In this document: positions 8,148-16,108 of the stretch, one piece after another
Position numbering within the stretch: the stretch's first letter is position 1
How the letters are laid out: every line of letters begins with the position of its first letter
Source of the DNA: an uncultured Alphaproteobacteria bacterium
GTDB lineage: Bacteria > Pseudomonadota > Alphaproteobacteria > Caulobacterales > Aquidulcibacteraceae
Assembly (NCBI GenBank): GCA_902826035.1
Contig: CADEDG010000010.1
Span: forward strand, 1 to 45,425
Reading direction: 5' to 3'
Length of the DNA stretch: 45,425 bases
Made by a program: the position numbers and the translations under genes
Notes under the pieces: model-generated
What the model saw: only the letters and a program-made list of their open reading frames with translations
What the model was told of the DNA's origin: nothing
Databases searched by the model: none

Positions 8148-8810
8148 ATGCCCCGTCCCCACCTCACGCTGAAGCTTGCCACCTCACTCGACGGTCGCAT
8201 CGCAACCGGGTCGGGCGAGAGCCGCTGGATCACTGGCGAGGCCGCGCGCGCCGAGGTTCATCGCATGCGCGCGTATGTGGGCGCGGTCATGATTGGCGCA
8301 GGGACCGCGCGCGCGGACAATCCCTCGCTCTTGGCGCGCACCGACCCCGCGGCTGTGCGCCAACCTATGCGCGTGGTTGTTACGACGCGGCTGGATATCC
8401 CGTTAGAGGGGCGCCTTTTCGAAGGGATACCGGAATCGCCGCTCGTGGTTTTCGGCGCAGAACGCGCCGGCCCAGCGCGCCATGCCATCCTCGAAGCTAT
8501 CGGCGCGCGGATCGAACAGGTCCCGCGCGGAGGCGACGGGCTCGACATTGACGCCGTGCTGCTGCGCCTCGGGGAGCTTGGAATTGCTTCGCTTCTTGCA
8601 GAAGGCGGCGGCAAGCTGGCGGCGGCGTTGATCGCGGCCGGGGCCGTCGATCGGCTTGAATGGTTCCGCGCACCGATAGTGTTGGGCGCGGAGGGCAGGC
8701 CCGCGATCGGTTCTTTCGCCATGGAAAGCTTGGCGCAGGCGCCAACCTGGCGCAGGGTTGCGCTCCGTGAGCTTGGCCCCGATCTCTGGGAGAGCTACGA
8801 GCGGGTCTAA
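8148..8810 (+). CDS. ribD: RibD-type reductase domain protein (deaminase domain absent)
   Basis: This is predicted to be the NADPH-dependent 5-amino-6-(5-phosphoribosylamino)uracil reductase of riboflavin synthesis. It is only 220 residues, against about 360-380 for bifunctional RibD. Present are LKLATSLDGRIAT (8-20), SRWITGEAARAEVHRMRA (25-42), GAGTARADNPSLLAR (50-64) and LLAEGGGKLAAALI (about 149-162). All belong to the C-terminal reductase half. The zinc-binding cytidine-deaminase-like N-terminal half is missing, and the 111 bases upstream hold only the palindromic element, so no split ORF supplies it here. The deaminase must be encoded elsewhere if the pathway is complete. Its TAA is followed at once by the ribE ATG. 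Confidence 0.88.
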   Translation: MPRPHLTLKLATSLDGRIATGSGESRWITGEAARAEVHRMRAYVGAVMIGAGTARADNPSLLARTDPAAVRQPMRVVVTTRLDIPLEGRLFEGIPESPLVVFGAERAGPARHAILEAIGARIEQVPRGGDGLDIDAVLLRLGELGIASLLAEGGGKLAAALIAAGAVDRLEWFRAPIVLGAEGRPAIGSFAMESLAQAPTWRRVALRELGPDLWESYERV

Positions 8811-9428
8811 ATGTTCACCGGCATTGTAACAGCGTTGGGGAAGGTGGCTGCTGTGGAGCGCCGCGAGGGGCTGATGCGCCTCCGCGTCGAGAGCGCCTAC
8901 GATCACGCGAGCGTCGAGATCGGCGCCTCCATCGCCCATGACGGGTGTTGTCTTACGGTCGTGGAAAAAGCGCCGGGCGCCGACGGGGGCATGATTCATG
9001 TCGTCGAGGTGGCGGCTGAGAGCTTGGAACTCACCACGCTCGGCGCGCTCAAGCTCGGCGACGAGGTGAATCTCGAACGCTCACTTCGCGTCGGCGATGA
9101 ATTAGGCGGCCATATCGTGCAAGGTCACGTCGATGGGATGGGCGAGATGCTTTCGGTTGTGCAGGACGGCGAAGGCTGGCGCCTGCGCATCAAGCCTCCG
9201 AGCGAGATCGCCCATCTTATCGCCGCCAAGGGCTCGATCTCGGTCGCGGGCGTGTCGCTGACGGTGAACGAAGTCGACCAGAACGACTTCAGCGTCTTGA
9301 TCATTCCACACACTTGGCGCGCAACTACTTTGTGCCGTCTCAAGAAAGGCGATAGGGTGAATTTGGAAGCCGACATGATGGCGCGCTATGCGGCGCGCCT
9401 CGATGAAGCGCGGAGAGACGCTCGATGA
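8811..9428 (+). CDS. ribE: riboflavin synthase alpha chain
   Basis: Riboflavin synthase dismutates two 6,7-dimethyl-8-ribityllumazine molecules to riboflavin. The 205 residues form two tandem lumazine-binding barrels: the first opens with the diagnostic [10 protein letters not shown] and contains [14 protein letters not shown]; the second contains [15 protein letters not shown] and [13 protein letters not shown]. It starts on the base after the ribD stop, and its stop overlaps the ribBA ATG (ATGA), so ribD-ribE-ribBA are a tightly coupled unit. Confidence 0.96.
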   Translation: MFTGIVTALGKVAAVERREGLMRLRVESAYDHASVEIGASIAHDGCCLTVVEKAPGADGGMIHVVEVAAESLELTTLGALKLGDEVNLERSLRVGDELGGHIVQGHVDGMGEMLSVVQDGEGWRLRIKPPSEIAHLIAAKGSISVAGVSLTVNEVDQNDFSVLIIPHTWRATTLCRLKKGDRVNLEADMMARYAARLDEARRDAR

Positions 9429-10558
9429 CGGCCAAGCCGGCCCCGTTTGCAGAATTGAAGCGCGCCATCTCGCCGATCCCAGAGATCATCGAGGAGGCGC
9501 GCGAAGGGCGCATGTTCATTCTCGTAGACGAGGAGGACCGCGAGAACGAGGGCGACCTGGTAATCCCCGCGCAATTTGCGACTCCGGCGCAAGTGAATTT
9601 CATGGCGAAACACGGCCGTGGCCTGATCTGCCTGGCGCTGACCGCGGAGCGCACGCGTCAACTCGGCCTGGAGCCGATGACGCCGCGCAACCAAACCCGC
9701 ATGGGAACCGCGTTCACCGTGTCGATCGAAGCGCGGGAAGGCGTCTCCACCGGCATATCCGCGCACGACCGCGCCCACACCATCGCCGTCGCCATTGATG
9801 CAAGCAAAGGCGCCGACGATATTGTTTCTCCTGGCCATGTGTTCCCGCTGATGGCGCGCGACGGCGGCGTGCTGGTGCGCGCTGGCCACACCGAAGCGAG
9901 CGTGGATATCTCCCGCCAGGCGGGGCTCAATCCGTCCGCCGTGATCTGCGAGATCATGAACGACGACGGCACCATGGCGCGGCTGCCGGAACTGGTCGCG
10001 TTCGCGCAATTCCACAATCTCAAGATCGGTGCGATCGACGAACTGATCGCGTATCGCCGCGTCGCGGAGAGCACGATCGATCTGGTCCTCGAAACGCCGT
10101 TTGAAACTCGCGCCGGATCTGGCTTCAAGCTCGTCGTATTCCGCAATCGGTTGGACAATGTGGAGCACGCGGCCTTGGTGAAAGGCGAGATCAAGCCGGA
10201 CGCCGCAACTTTGGTGCGTGTGCACCGGGTCGATTTCGCCGCGGACGTGGTCGGCGGCATGGGCGTTCGCGCTGGCCTCATCGACCGCACAATCGCCGAG
10301 ATCGACAAACAGGGCTCGGGCGTGCTGGTGCTATTGCGGGAGTTCGAGCCCGATTGGCTGTCGAAGCGATTCTCTGGTGTGGCGACGACCACAGACGAGG
10401 CCGCCGACGACGCTAACCGCATGATCGGCGTCGGTTCGCAGATCCTTCGCGCGCTCGGCGTGCGCCGCATGATCGTGCTGGCCAACACGCCGGCAAAGTT
10501 GGTTGGCCTTGAAGGTTACGGGCTGAGCGTCGATAGCTGGCGGGGGTTCTCGTCATGA
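9425..10558 (+). CDS. ribBA: 3,4-dihydroxy-2-butanone-4-phosphate synthase fused to a degenerate GTP cyclohydrolase II domain
   Basis: The N-terminal RibB domain (about 20-215) is intact: [46 protein letters not shown] and [14 protein letters not shown]. It makes the four-carbon unit of lumazine from ribulose 5-phosphate. The C-terminal half has the length and outline of GTP cyclohydrolase II, but the zinc/catalytic region that should read like SECLTGDVFGSxRCDCG instead reads [19 protein letters not shown], with no cysteines. GTP cyclohydrolase II activity is therefore unlikely. This matches the RibB-X proteins with a non-functional RibA half described in proteobacteria, and a separate RibA is expected elsewhere. 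377 residues; its ATG overlaps the ribE stop. Confidence 0.93.
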   Translation: MTAKPAPFAELKRAISPIPEIIEEAREGRMFILVDEEDRENEGDLVIPAQFATPAQVNFMAKHGRGLICLALTAERTRQLGLEPMTPRNQTRMGTAFTVSIEAREGVSTGISAHDRAHTIAVAIDASKGADDIVSPGHVFPLMARDGGVLVRAGHTEASVDISRQAGLNPSAVICEIMNDDGTMARLPELVAFAQFHNLKIGAIDELIAYRRVAESTIDLVLETPFETRAGSGFKLVVFRNRLDNVEHAALVKGEIKPDAATLVRVHRVDFAADVVGGMGVRAGLIDRTIAEIDKQGSGVLVLLREFEPDWLSKRFSGVATTTDEAADDANRMIGVGSQILRALGVRRMIVLANTPAKLVGLEGYGLSVDSWRGFSS

Positions 10559-10570
10559 GAGTGGCGGCGG

Positions 10571-10676
10571 AAATATGGACCGCCGGCGCCCTCGCCGGCA
10601 GCGGTGTTTCCTACCGCCCAAATGGCGTTTTTTTTGCAACACCGTATGCCGGCGAGGGCGCCGGCGGTCCATATTT
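10571..10676. repeat. family D long palindromic element, copy 2 (before ribH)
   Basis: The element has perfect 30-base inverted arms at 10571-10600 and 10647-10676 (left arm opens AAATATGGACCGCCGGCGCC). The 46 bases between carry GCGGTGTTTCC and GCAACACCGTA, which can pair again inside, plus an eight-T run. It occupies nearly all of the ribBA/ribH gap and ends 6 bases before the ribH ATG, so folding would affect ribH translation or transcription. It is the best preserved copy in the window. Confidence 0.9.
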
Positions 10677-10682
10677 CACGCC

Positions 10683-11153
10683 ATGAAGGGCGTAGAACAA
10701 TCCCCGCTGATCAAACTTCCGGGATCGCGGTTGCTTGCGGTGGTGGCGCCGTATTATTCCGACATCGCCACCTTCTTGCAGTGCGGCGCGACTGCGGCCG
10801 CGAAACAAGCGGAAGCCGCTCTCGACACCGTTTTCGTTCCCGGCGCTTTCGAAATTCCCGCAGCGATCAGCTTGGCTGCGCGCGCGGGTTACGATGGTTT
10901 TGTCGCGCTCGGGTGCGTCGTGCGCGGGGAAACCAGCCATTACGACTATGTCTGCGGCGAGAGCGCGCGCGGCTTGATGGATTTATCCGTGCGTGATGGG
11001 CTCGCCATCGGTTACGGCATTCTTACCGTGGAAAACATCGCCCAGGCCGAGGAGCGCGCCGACCCCGCTCGCGGCGACAAGGGCGGAGAGGCCGCGCGGG
11101 CGGCTCTCACCATGATCGCGCTGAGGCAAATGTTCGCGGACAAAGTACTATGA
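10683..11153 (+). CDS. ribH: 6,7-dimethyl-8-ribityllumazine synthase
   Basis: RibH condenses 5-amino-6-ribitylaminouracil with dihydroxybutanone phosphate to the lumazine substrate of RibE. It has 156 residues from the ATG at 10683; the frame is open upstream through the palindromic element, but that part is not protein-like. Motifs are VVAPYYSDI, VPGAFEIPAAI, GCVVRGETSHYDYVC (substrate/phosphate site with the catalytic His) and GILTVENIAQAEERADP. No good ribosome binding site is visible because the palindrome reaches to within 6 bases of the start. Its stop overlaps the nusB ATG. Confidence 0.95.
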   Translation: MKGVEQSPLIKLPGSRLLAVVAPYYSDIATFLQCGATAAAKQAEAALDTVFVPGAFEIPAAISLAARAGYDGFVALGCVVRGETSHYDYVCGESARGLMDLSVRDGLAIGYGILTVENIAQAEERADPARGDKGGEAARAALTMIALRQMFADKVL

Positions 11154-11602
11154 GCCCGGCTGAACTAGAGGCGCGTCGCGCCGCGCGCTTGGGAACGGTG
11201 CAGGCACTTTATCAGATGGAAATGAGCGGCGCGTCGATCGCCGACGTCATCGCCGAATTCGATGCCGGGAAACTGCCGCGTGAAACCGAAGCGAGCCTCT
11301 CCGCCGTCGAAGGCGATGCGGCGTTATTCAAAACGTTGATCGACGGCGCGGTGAACCGGCAAGCCACCATCGATCGCTGCATCGCCCGCCATCTCGGCAG
11401 GAACTGGCGCTTGGATCGACTCGACGCGGTCGCGCGCGCGATATTGCGCGCTGGCGCGACCGAGCTTGAGCAATGCGCCGAGACGCCGGTGGCGGTGGTG
11501 ATCGATGAATATGTCGAGATCGCCAAAGGTTTCCTCGACGCAGCGGAGATTGGCTTTATCAACGCCACGCTTGACGCCTGCGCTAAGGAATTGAGGGCGT
11601 GA
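11150..11602 (+). CDS. nusB: transcription antitermination factor NusB
   Basis: NusB, with NusE (S10), binds boxA RNA in rRNA antitermination complexes. The 150-residue all-helical protein shows ARRAARLGTVQALYQMEMSG at the N-terminus, then LDRLDAVARAILRAGATEL and VAVVIDEYVEIAKGF, followed by GFINATLDACAKELR. The ATG overlaps the ribH stop (ATGA). The ribH-nusB pairing is conserved across proteobacteria. Confidence 0.96.
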   Translation: MSPAELEARRAARLGTVQALYQMEMSGASIADVIAEFDAGKLPRETEASLSAVEGDAALFKTLIDGAVNRQATIDRCIARHLGRNWRLDRLDAVARAILRAGATELEQCAETPVAVVIDEYVEIAKGFLDAAEIGFINATLDACAKELRA

Positions 11603-11614
11603 GCTGGTCCTCCT

Positions 11615-11707
11615 TGGACCGCCGGCGTCCCCGCCGGCCTGAACGGCTGCTTGTAGGTCGGAGCGTGCAGCTCCGCCGCGCTCCCAATCATGGTCGCTTG
11701 CGGTCCA
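11615..11707. repeat. family D palindromic element, copy 3 (before thiL), imperfect
   Basis: The left arm TGGACCGCCGGCGTCCCCGC (11615-11634) matches copies 1 and 2. The right arm is reduced to about TGCGGTCCA (11699-11707). An extra small hairpin (CGGAGC/GCTCCG, 11659-11675) sits in the middle. It fills most of the nusB/thiL gap and looks like a decayed or recombined copy. Confidence 0.7.
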
Positions 11708-11719
11708 TGGGAACGGTCC

Positions 11720-12718
11720 ATGCCCGCTGACGAGTTCGACATCATCCGCGCGCTCTTCGCGCCGCTCGCCACCGACCCGCAGGCGCGGGGATTGATTGAC
11801 GATGTCGCGGTTTTGGCGGCGCGCGACGGGCTCGTCGTCACTACCGACGCCATCATCGAAGGCGTGCACTTCCTGCCCGGCGACCCAATCGACACGGTGG
11901 CGAAAAAGGCGTTGCGTGTGAACCTCTCCGATCTCGCCGCCAAGGGTGCCAAGCCGGTCGGAATTATGCTGACCTTGCTCTGGCCCAACACTCGTCCAGC
12001 CGCGCAGATCGCCGATTTCGTGCGCGGGCTGGGAGAAGATTTGAAATTGTACGATGTCGCGCTTCTGGGCGGCGATACGTGCGCGACGCCGGGGCCGCTG
12101 ACGGTGTCCATCACCGCGTTCGGCGAACCCTATGGCGCCCGGACGCCGTCGCGCGCGGATGCGTCGATTGGCGAACAGGTCTGGGTCACCGGCCATATCG
12201 GCGAAGCGTATCTGGGGCTGATGCAGCTGACGAGCCAGCCGGATATCTTGGGCGCGGCGCCCGAGGACCGCGTCGATCATCTCGCCGCACAGGCGCGCCG
12301 GCATTATCGCGTGCCGCAGCCGCCGGTGGCGTTTGCGCCTGCGATCGCAGATTTTGCTTCCGCCTCGATCGATATTTCCGACGGACTGATCGCTGACGCG
12401 CGCAAACTTGCCGCTGCTTCCGGCGTCGCCATCCGGATCGATGCCGACGTTGTGCCTTTGCTTGGCGGGGAGGATTACGTCGCCCGCCATGGCGCGGCGG
12501 GCTTGATGCGCTTGTTGTGCGGGGGCGACGACTACCAGGCGTTGTTCACCGCCGCTCCCGAATCGCGGGCCGCCATCCTCTCCGCTGGCCGTGCCGCAGG
12601 GATAAACGTGACGTTGATTGGCGACGCGGAGGCGGGGGCGGGCGTGCGGGCAATCGGCGCCGACGGGCGCGAGCTTGCGCAGGAAACCGACGACCACGCC
12701 CACCGCCTCGGCGCTTAA
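11720..12718 (+). CDS. thiL: thiamine-monophosphate kinase
   Basis: ThiL phosphorylates thiamine monophosphate with ATP to the active cofactor thiamine diphosphate. The 332-residue protein starts at 11720 (MPADEFDIIRALFAPLA); an ATG 30 bases upstream lies in the repeat. AIR-synthase-family motifs are LIDDVAVLAA (about 26-35), VVTTDAIIEGVHF (about 39-51), ALLGGDTCATPGP and SIDISDGLIADA, then GGDDYQALFTA. It follows nusB as in other alphaproteobacteria, separated by the palindromic repeat. No TPP riboswitch was seen upstream. Confidence 0.95.
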   Translation: MPADEFDIIRALFAPLATDPQARGLIDDVAVLAARDGLVVTTDAIIEGVHFLPGDPIDTVAKKALRVNLSDLAAKGAKPVGIMLTLLWPNTRPAAQIADFVRGLGEDLKLYDVALLGGDTCATPGPLTVSITAFGEPYGARTPSRADASIGEQVWVTGHIGEAYLGLMQLTSQPDILGAAPEDRVDHLAAQARRHYRVPQPPVAFAPAIADFASASIDISDGLIADARKLAAASGVAIRIDADVVPLLGGEDYVARHGAAGLMRLLCGGDDYQALFTAAPESRAAILSAGRAAGINVTLIGDAEAGAGVRAIGADGRELAQETDDHAHRLGA

Positions 12719-12732
12719 GCGCCGGCGTCGCG

Positions 12733-12777
12733 TTTCGACAGGCTCAACGTGACGCCGGCCTTCGTCAGCTTGTCGAA
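12733..12777. repeat. family A palindromic repeat
   Basis: Inverted arms TTCGACAGGCTCAACGTGAC (12733-12752) and GTCAGCTTGTCGAA (12764-12777), followed by GGCCGCACC as in the copy near 22536. It sits just behind the thiL stop and could act as a processing or termination hairpin. Confidence 0.75.
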
Positions 12778-12866
12778 GGCCGCACCCGACGTCGGACTTC
12801 CCCCTCCACGTAATTAAGCTTTCGCTAAGATTTGCCGGCGACCTTTGCCGCAAAGGAGCAACGGCG

Positions 12867-13316
12867 ATGAAGCGTGCGATCGCGATGGCGCTTATTGCGT
12901 CGACCTTGCTGGCCGGCTTGGCCAATTCCAGCGCCAGCGCATCAGGTCCTGCCCCTAAGGAGGGCGCGGAGGGCGAAGCCTCGGGCGCTAGCGCGCGCAG
13001 CATGGATGCGCCTTATTTGGCGGTGCCGGTGATCCGCGACGGCGTGCTGACGAATTATCTGTTCGTGTCGCTTCGGATCGAGATCACCAACAATGTCGAT
13101 CTCTGGGCCACCCGCGAGAAAGCGCATTTCCTGCGCGATGCGCTGGTCCGCGCCAGCCACGCCAGCGATCTCTCCGACGCCAACGACACCAATGCTCTCA
13201 ACCAGGCGCGCGCGCTCGAAGTATACCGCGCCGCGGCGATTTCCACGCTCGGCGAGCGGGCGGTCGGACCGATTACGGTGGTCGCCTCCTATTCCAGCCG
13301 CGGCGGGGGCGTTTGA
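12867..13316 (+). CDS. secreted protein of unknown function, weakly FliL-like
   Basis: The protein has 149 residues with a Sec signal peptide (MKRAIAMALIASTLLAGLAN, cleavage near residue 25). The mature part has an acidic, low-complexity stretch, then PYLAVPVIRDGVLTNYLFVS, an alternating RIEITNNVDLW segment and KAHFLRDALVRASHASDL. The pattern of a beta strand followed by a helix with RDAL is reminiscent of FliL-family periplasmic domains, but no lipid anchor or membrane helix other than the signal is present. GGAG at 12855-12858 supports the start. It stands alone downstream of thiL, with a family A repeat between. Confidence 0.7.
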   Translation: MKRAIAMALIASTLLAGLANSSASASGPAPKEGAEGEASGASARSMDAPYLAVPVIRDGVLTNYLFVSLRIEITNNVDLWATREKAHFLRDALVRASHASDLSDANDTNALNQARALEVYRAAAISTLGERAVGPITVVASYSSRGGGV

Positions 13317-13423
13317 GGCGCGCCGTAGGATAATCACGCCTGCTCCCGCCCGTAGTGTGGGCCGCTGTTTAATGGGTAGCTTGGTGTGATCGGCCCGAGT
13401 CGGATAAGCCCGTGGAGCACTCA

Positions 13424-14032
13424 ATGGTTTTTCGCATCGCGATACTTGCCGCGGCTCTGGGTCTCAGCGCGTGTTCAGTTTTTCCCGGGACCAATGTGTC
13501 CGCCCCGGCGCCAAGCGAAGCGGCGGCTGTGGCGGAGGGACCGCAAATAATCGACGGAGTCTATTCCTATCCCGATTGTGAAGGCGAAGGCGGGTGCCCT
13601 TACAGAAACTGGCGGACGGTGCAGCCCACGCCGCTGCTTGCAGATCACTCGCGCACGGCGCGTGTGGTCGCGACCTTGACCCCGGGCGAGTGGGTTCACG
13701 TCGAACAGCTAGAGACGCGCCTTGTCCCTCGTCGCGGAATCGTGCGCGAAGACACGTCGGACCTGCGGGCGGGCGATGTCGTCTATGAGCTGCAATATAT
13801 GGGCGAGGGTTTTCTTGTCGTTTGGCGCCGGGGCGAATACGGCGAATACACCGACGAAGATTTAAGCCAAGTGGATTGGGATAGGGCGGAAACCCCCGAG
13901 GCGATTGCAGCCACGCTTGGGACTTGGGCGCGCGTCGAACGAGAGAGCGGCCAGACGGGATGGGTTCGACTCGAGTACGGGTATTTCGAGTGCCTGGGTT
14001 CGCTGGCGGGCGATGCTGATTGTCGCGACTGA
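13424..14032 (+). CDS. predicted lipoprotein with SH3-like region
   Basis: The product has 202 residues. It begins MVFRIAILAAALGLSAC, a lipoprotein signal with lipobox LSAC (Cys17), so it is probably anchored to the periplasmic face of a membrane. The start at 13424 is preferred over a GTG at 13412 because GGAG (13414-13417) sits just before it. The mature part has a Cys-containing motif YPDCEGEGGCPYRNWRTVQP, then ATLTPGEWVHVEQLETRLVP and YMGEGFLVVWRRGEYGEY, resembling bacterial SH3-like folds. A Trp/Cys-rich C-terminus follows (TGWVRLEYGYFECLG). No specific family is recognised. Confidence 0.7.
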   Translation: MVFRIAILAAALGLSACSVFPGTNVSAPAPSEAAAVAEGPQIIDGVYSYPDCEGEGGCPYRNWRTVQPTPLLADHSRTARVVATLTPGEWVHVEQLETRLVPRRGIVREDTSDLRAGDVVYELQYMGEGFLVVWRRGEYGEYTDEDLSQVDWDRAETPEAIAATLGTWARVERESGQTGWVRLEYGYFECLGSLAGDADCRD

Positions 14033-14116
14033 TCTGACGGTGCGCCTGCAACGCCAAATGGATTGCGCAGCTTGCCAGAGCGGGCCAGCCTTTCCCAAAG
14101 ACGGGGGAGCGATTCG

Positions 14117-14917
14117 ATGAGACATTGGTGCGTGATCGCGGCGTGCGCGCTGCTTCCGTTCAACGCGCTTGCACAGGCGCCGACCTCCACCCCAGGAGCG
14201 CCCTTCGCGGTCCCCGTCGAAACGCTCGAGATCGGTCAGGCGCGAGCTGGGTTGATGGAGACCGGCAGATCGGCCGGCGGATATTCTTTCATCGCGCGTA
14301 CTACCGGCCACAGGACCAACGGCCTCTCGCTTACGCGAGACGCTTGGCGCGTGTCCGTGAACTACCGTTTCGTTGGCGCCGAGAACGCGGCATTGCTGAG
14401 CGGGGTTTGCCGGTTGGACTCTGAGGGGCGCTCCCTGCTTGGCGTGCAATGGGACCAACGCACTTCAGGCCTGTATGCGTGCGCGGCGGAAGGCCAAGCT
14501 GAGGGCGCTTACGTGATGGAAGTCACGTTGCCCACATTCCGGGAAGCAAGCGTCAGCTCGGGTTTTGGCATCGGAGGCATTTCAATCGGCGGCGGCGATG
14601 ACGGCGACGAGCCCGCCCTCCAGGCCATCCTCCGCGCTCGTGCGTCGTACGAAGGCGCCACCTACGAAGCCACGCCGACCGGGTTTGGACGGGAAGGCTT
14701 CATGGACCCGCGCGTGGTGCAGGGATTCGTCGTCAGCCGTGATGGTCAGCCGGTCGGTCGCATCGATTTTGTAGACAATTCACGCAATGGCGGCACGATC
14801 ACAGCGCCAACAGCCGACGCCGACGGGCGAAGGGCCGTGCTTTATATTGCGCTGCAATTGCACGCGATGCCTGACCTGTATTCCTCCACCGAGCGCGATC
14901 GGCACTTGAACCGCTGA
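14117..14917 (+). CDS. secreted protein of unknown function
   Basis: The protein has 266 residues with a clear Sec signal peptide (MRHWCVIAACALLPFNALAQ, cleavage after ALAQA). The mature protein is beta-rich with two cysteines that could form a disulfide (SGVCRLDSEG and LYACAAEG), a glycine-rich stretch (GFGIGGISIGGGDDGDE) and a C-terminal HAMPDLYSSTERDRHLNR. No domain is recognised. It lies 84 bases behind the lipoprotein gene, so the two may be co-transcribed, and both are predicted to be exported. Confidence 0.65.
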   Translation: MRHWCVIAACALLPFNALAQAPTSTPGAPFAVPVETLEIGQARAGLMETGRSAGGYSFIARTTGHRTNGLSLTRDAWRVSVNYRFVGAENAALLSGVCRLDSEGRSLLGVQWDQRTSGLYACAAEGQAEGAYVMEVTLPTFREASVSSGFGIGGISIGGGDDGDEPALQAILRARASYEGATYEATPTGFGREGFMDPRVVQGFVVSRDGQPVGRIDFVDNSRNGGTITAPTADADGRRAVLYIALQLHAMPDLYSSTERDRHLNR

Positions 14918-15106
14918 ACGTTGGAGAGGCGGGGTACGGGGTCTCTCCGGTCCCGCCTGGCCGTCCCAACCCTGGCCGGAATGCAAACGGCGCCCGCCCA
15001 AACGCCTGCGTTATGCCAATTGAACCCAAGGGGTTATATCGGCTGACACCTCGACGGAGCCGGATAATATCCGGTTTGCCCGATCGCTGCTCTGGAGGAG
15101 GACTGG

Positions 15107-15946
15107 ATGGTCGACCAGACGAACCCCGAAGAACTGACCTTCGTCGAATTGATAAAGGACATCGGCTGGTTTCCGATGCTGCTCATCGGGCTCGGTGGAT
15201 TTTCAACGCTCGCGATCATTGAGCAGGGCATTCTTGGGGAACCGCTGCAGCTCGTGCAGGTCTTGCAGTGGCCGCTCGACGGTTTTCACAGGGCGATGCG
15301 TCTGCTCGGCTCCGGCGTGGAGCCGTTGATCCAGCCGGTGTTGGGTTGGCTAAATGCAGCGCTGGGTTGGAGCCTGACGCTCAATCCCATTTGGAGGCCG
15401 TTGTTCGCCTTGGGAATGGTGTTTGCGATGGGTTTTGCGCGCGCATCTTGGCAGGAAGGAGAACGCGGAAAAGCCATTTATTTCGGTCTGGCGTTCGGCG
15501 GCGGCGCGTTGATTGGTGCAGCGATCGCCGGGTTGGCGCCTGCCGAAGCCGGCTGGGCGGCGCAGGGCGTACGCGCTGGCGCGCCAATAGCAGGGCTTTT
15601 TGCGGTTTTCTTGCTGGCGCACGCGGCTCGGGAAGCTTTGCAGGGCAAACTTACAGAGGCGGGCAAGACGTTGGCTGGTGCGAGCCTTTTTCTCCTCATC
15701 TTTGGCGGCGCCGGCTACGCAGTCGCCGCAGGGCTGTCACTTGTGCCGGGGCTTTCCCATGCTGCGGGCATTCTTACTCTTGGCGGGTTCGTAGCGCTCA
15801 TTGGCCTTCAAACTCTGTCCGGCGGTCTGGGCAGTGGCAATAATCAAACGGTCGCCCGTGTCGGCCTCACCATCCTTGGCGGCTTCTTCGCTGCCGGGAT
15901 GATTTTGGTGGCGGACTGGGGCTTGAAGATGCTGGGTGTTGGATAA
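15107..15946 (+). CDS. polytopic membrane protein of unknown function
   Basis: The protein has 279 residues and about six hydrophobic segments: 20-40, 95-110, 121-145, 155-170, 182-203 and 215-232, with a last one near 255-275. It has no charged catalytic motif that I recognise. The start is strongly supported by GGAGGAGG at 15093-15100. A cytosolic loop reads ARASWQEGERGKA. It lies between the secreted-protein group and hppA, with 162 bases to hppA. Transport or channel function cannot be inferred. Confidence 0.7.
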   Translation: MVDQTNPEELTFVELIKDIGWFPMLLIGLGGFSTLAIIEQGILGEPLQLVQVLQWPLDGFHRAMRLLGSGVEPLIQPVLGWLNAALGWSLTLNPIWRPLFALGMVFAMGFARASWQEGERGKAIYFGLAFGGGALIGAAIAGLAPAEAGWAAQGVRAGAPIAGLFAVFLLAHAAREALQGKLTEAGKTLAGASLFLLIFGGAGYAVAAGLSLVPGLSHAAGILTLGGFVALIGLQTLSGGLGSGNNQTVARVGLTILGGFFAAGMILVADWGLKMLGVG

Positions 15947-16108
15947 ATCCGGGCGCAGCCAAAAAAACCAGGCCTCCATTGCGTCTTGGCGCGCCTTTTG
16001 GCAGTAAGCGGCGACCTCTGGGGGAAGCGCGCCCGCTGACTGAACGTCGCGGGCAGCGGCCAACCCATTCCCCAACCGGCGCGGTATCCCGCCTCCAGGA
16101 CAGGTAAG

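Noticed and set aside
10559..10682. FMN riboswitch upstream of ribH (or ribD)
   Set aside because: The gap is filled by a perfect 30-base-arm palindrome. None of the conserved RFN multi-stem core is visible, and related elements occur before thiL and near ihfA, so it is a repeat.
11603..11719. TPP riboswitch before thiL
   Set aside because: No CUGAGA or ACCUGAU-type THI-box core was seen; the gap is the third family D repeat.
11324..13003. 559-codon minus-strand ORF
   Set aside because: It is antisense to nusB and thiL, both clearly identified; high-GC DNA keeps antisense frames open.
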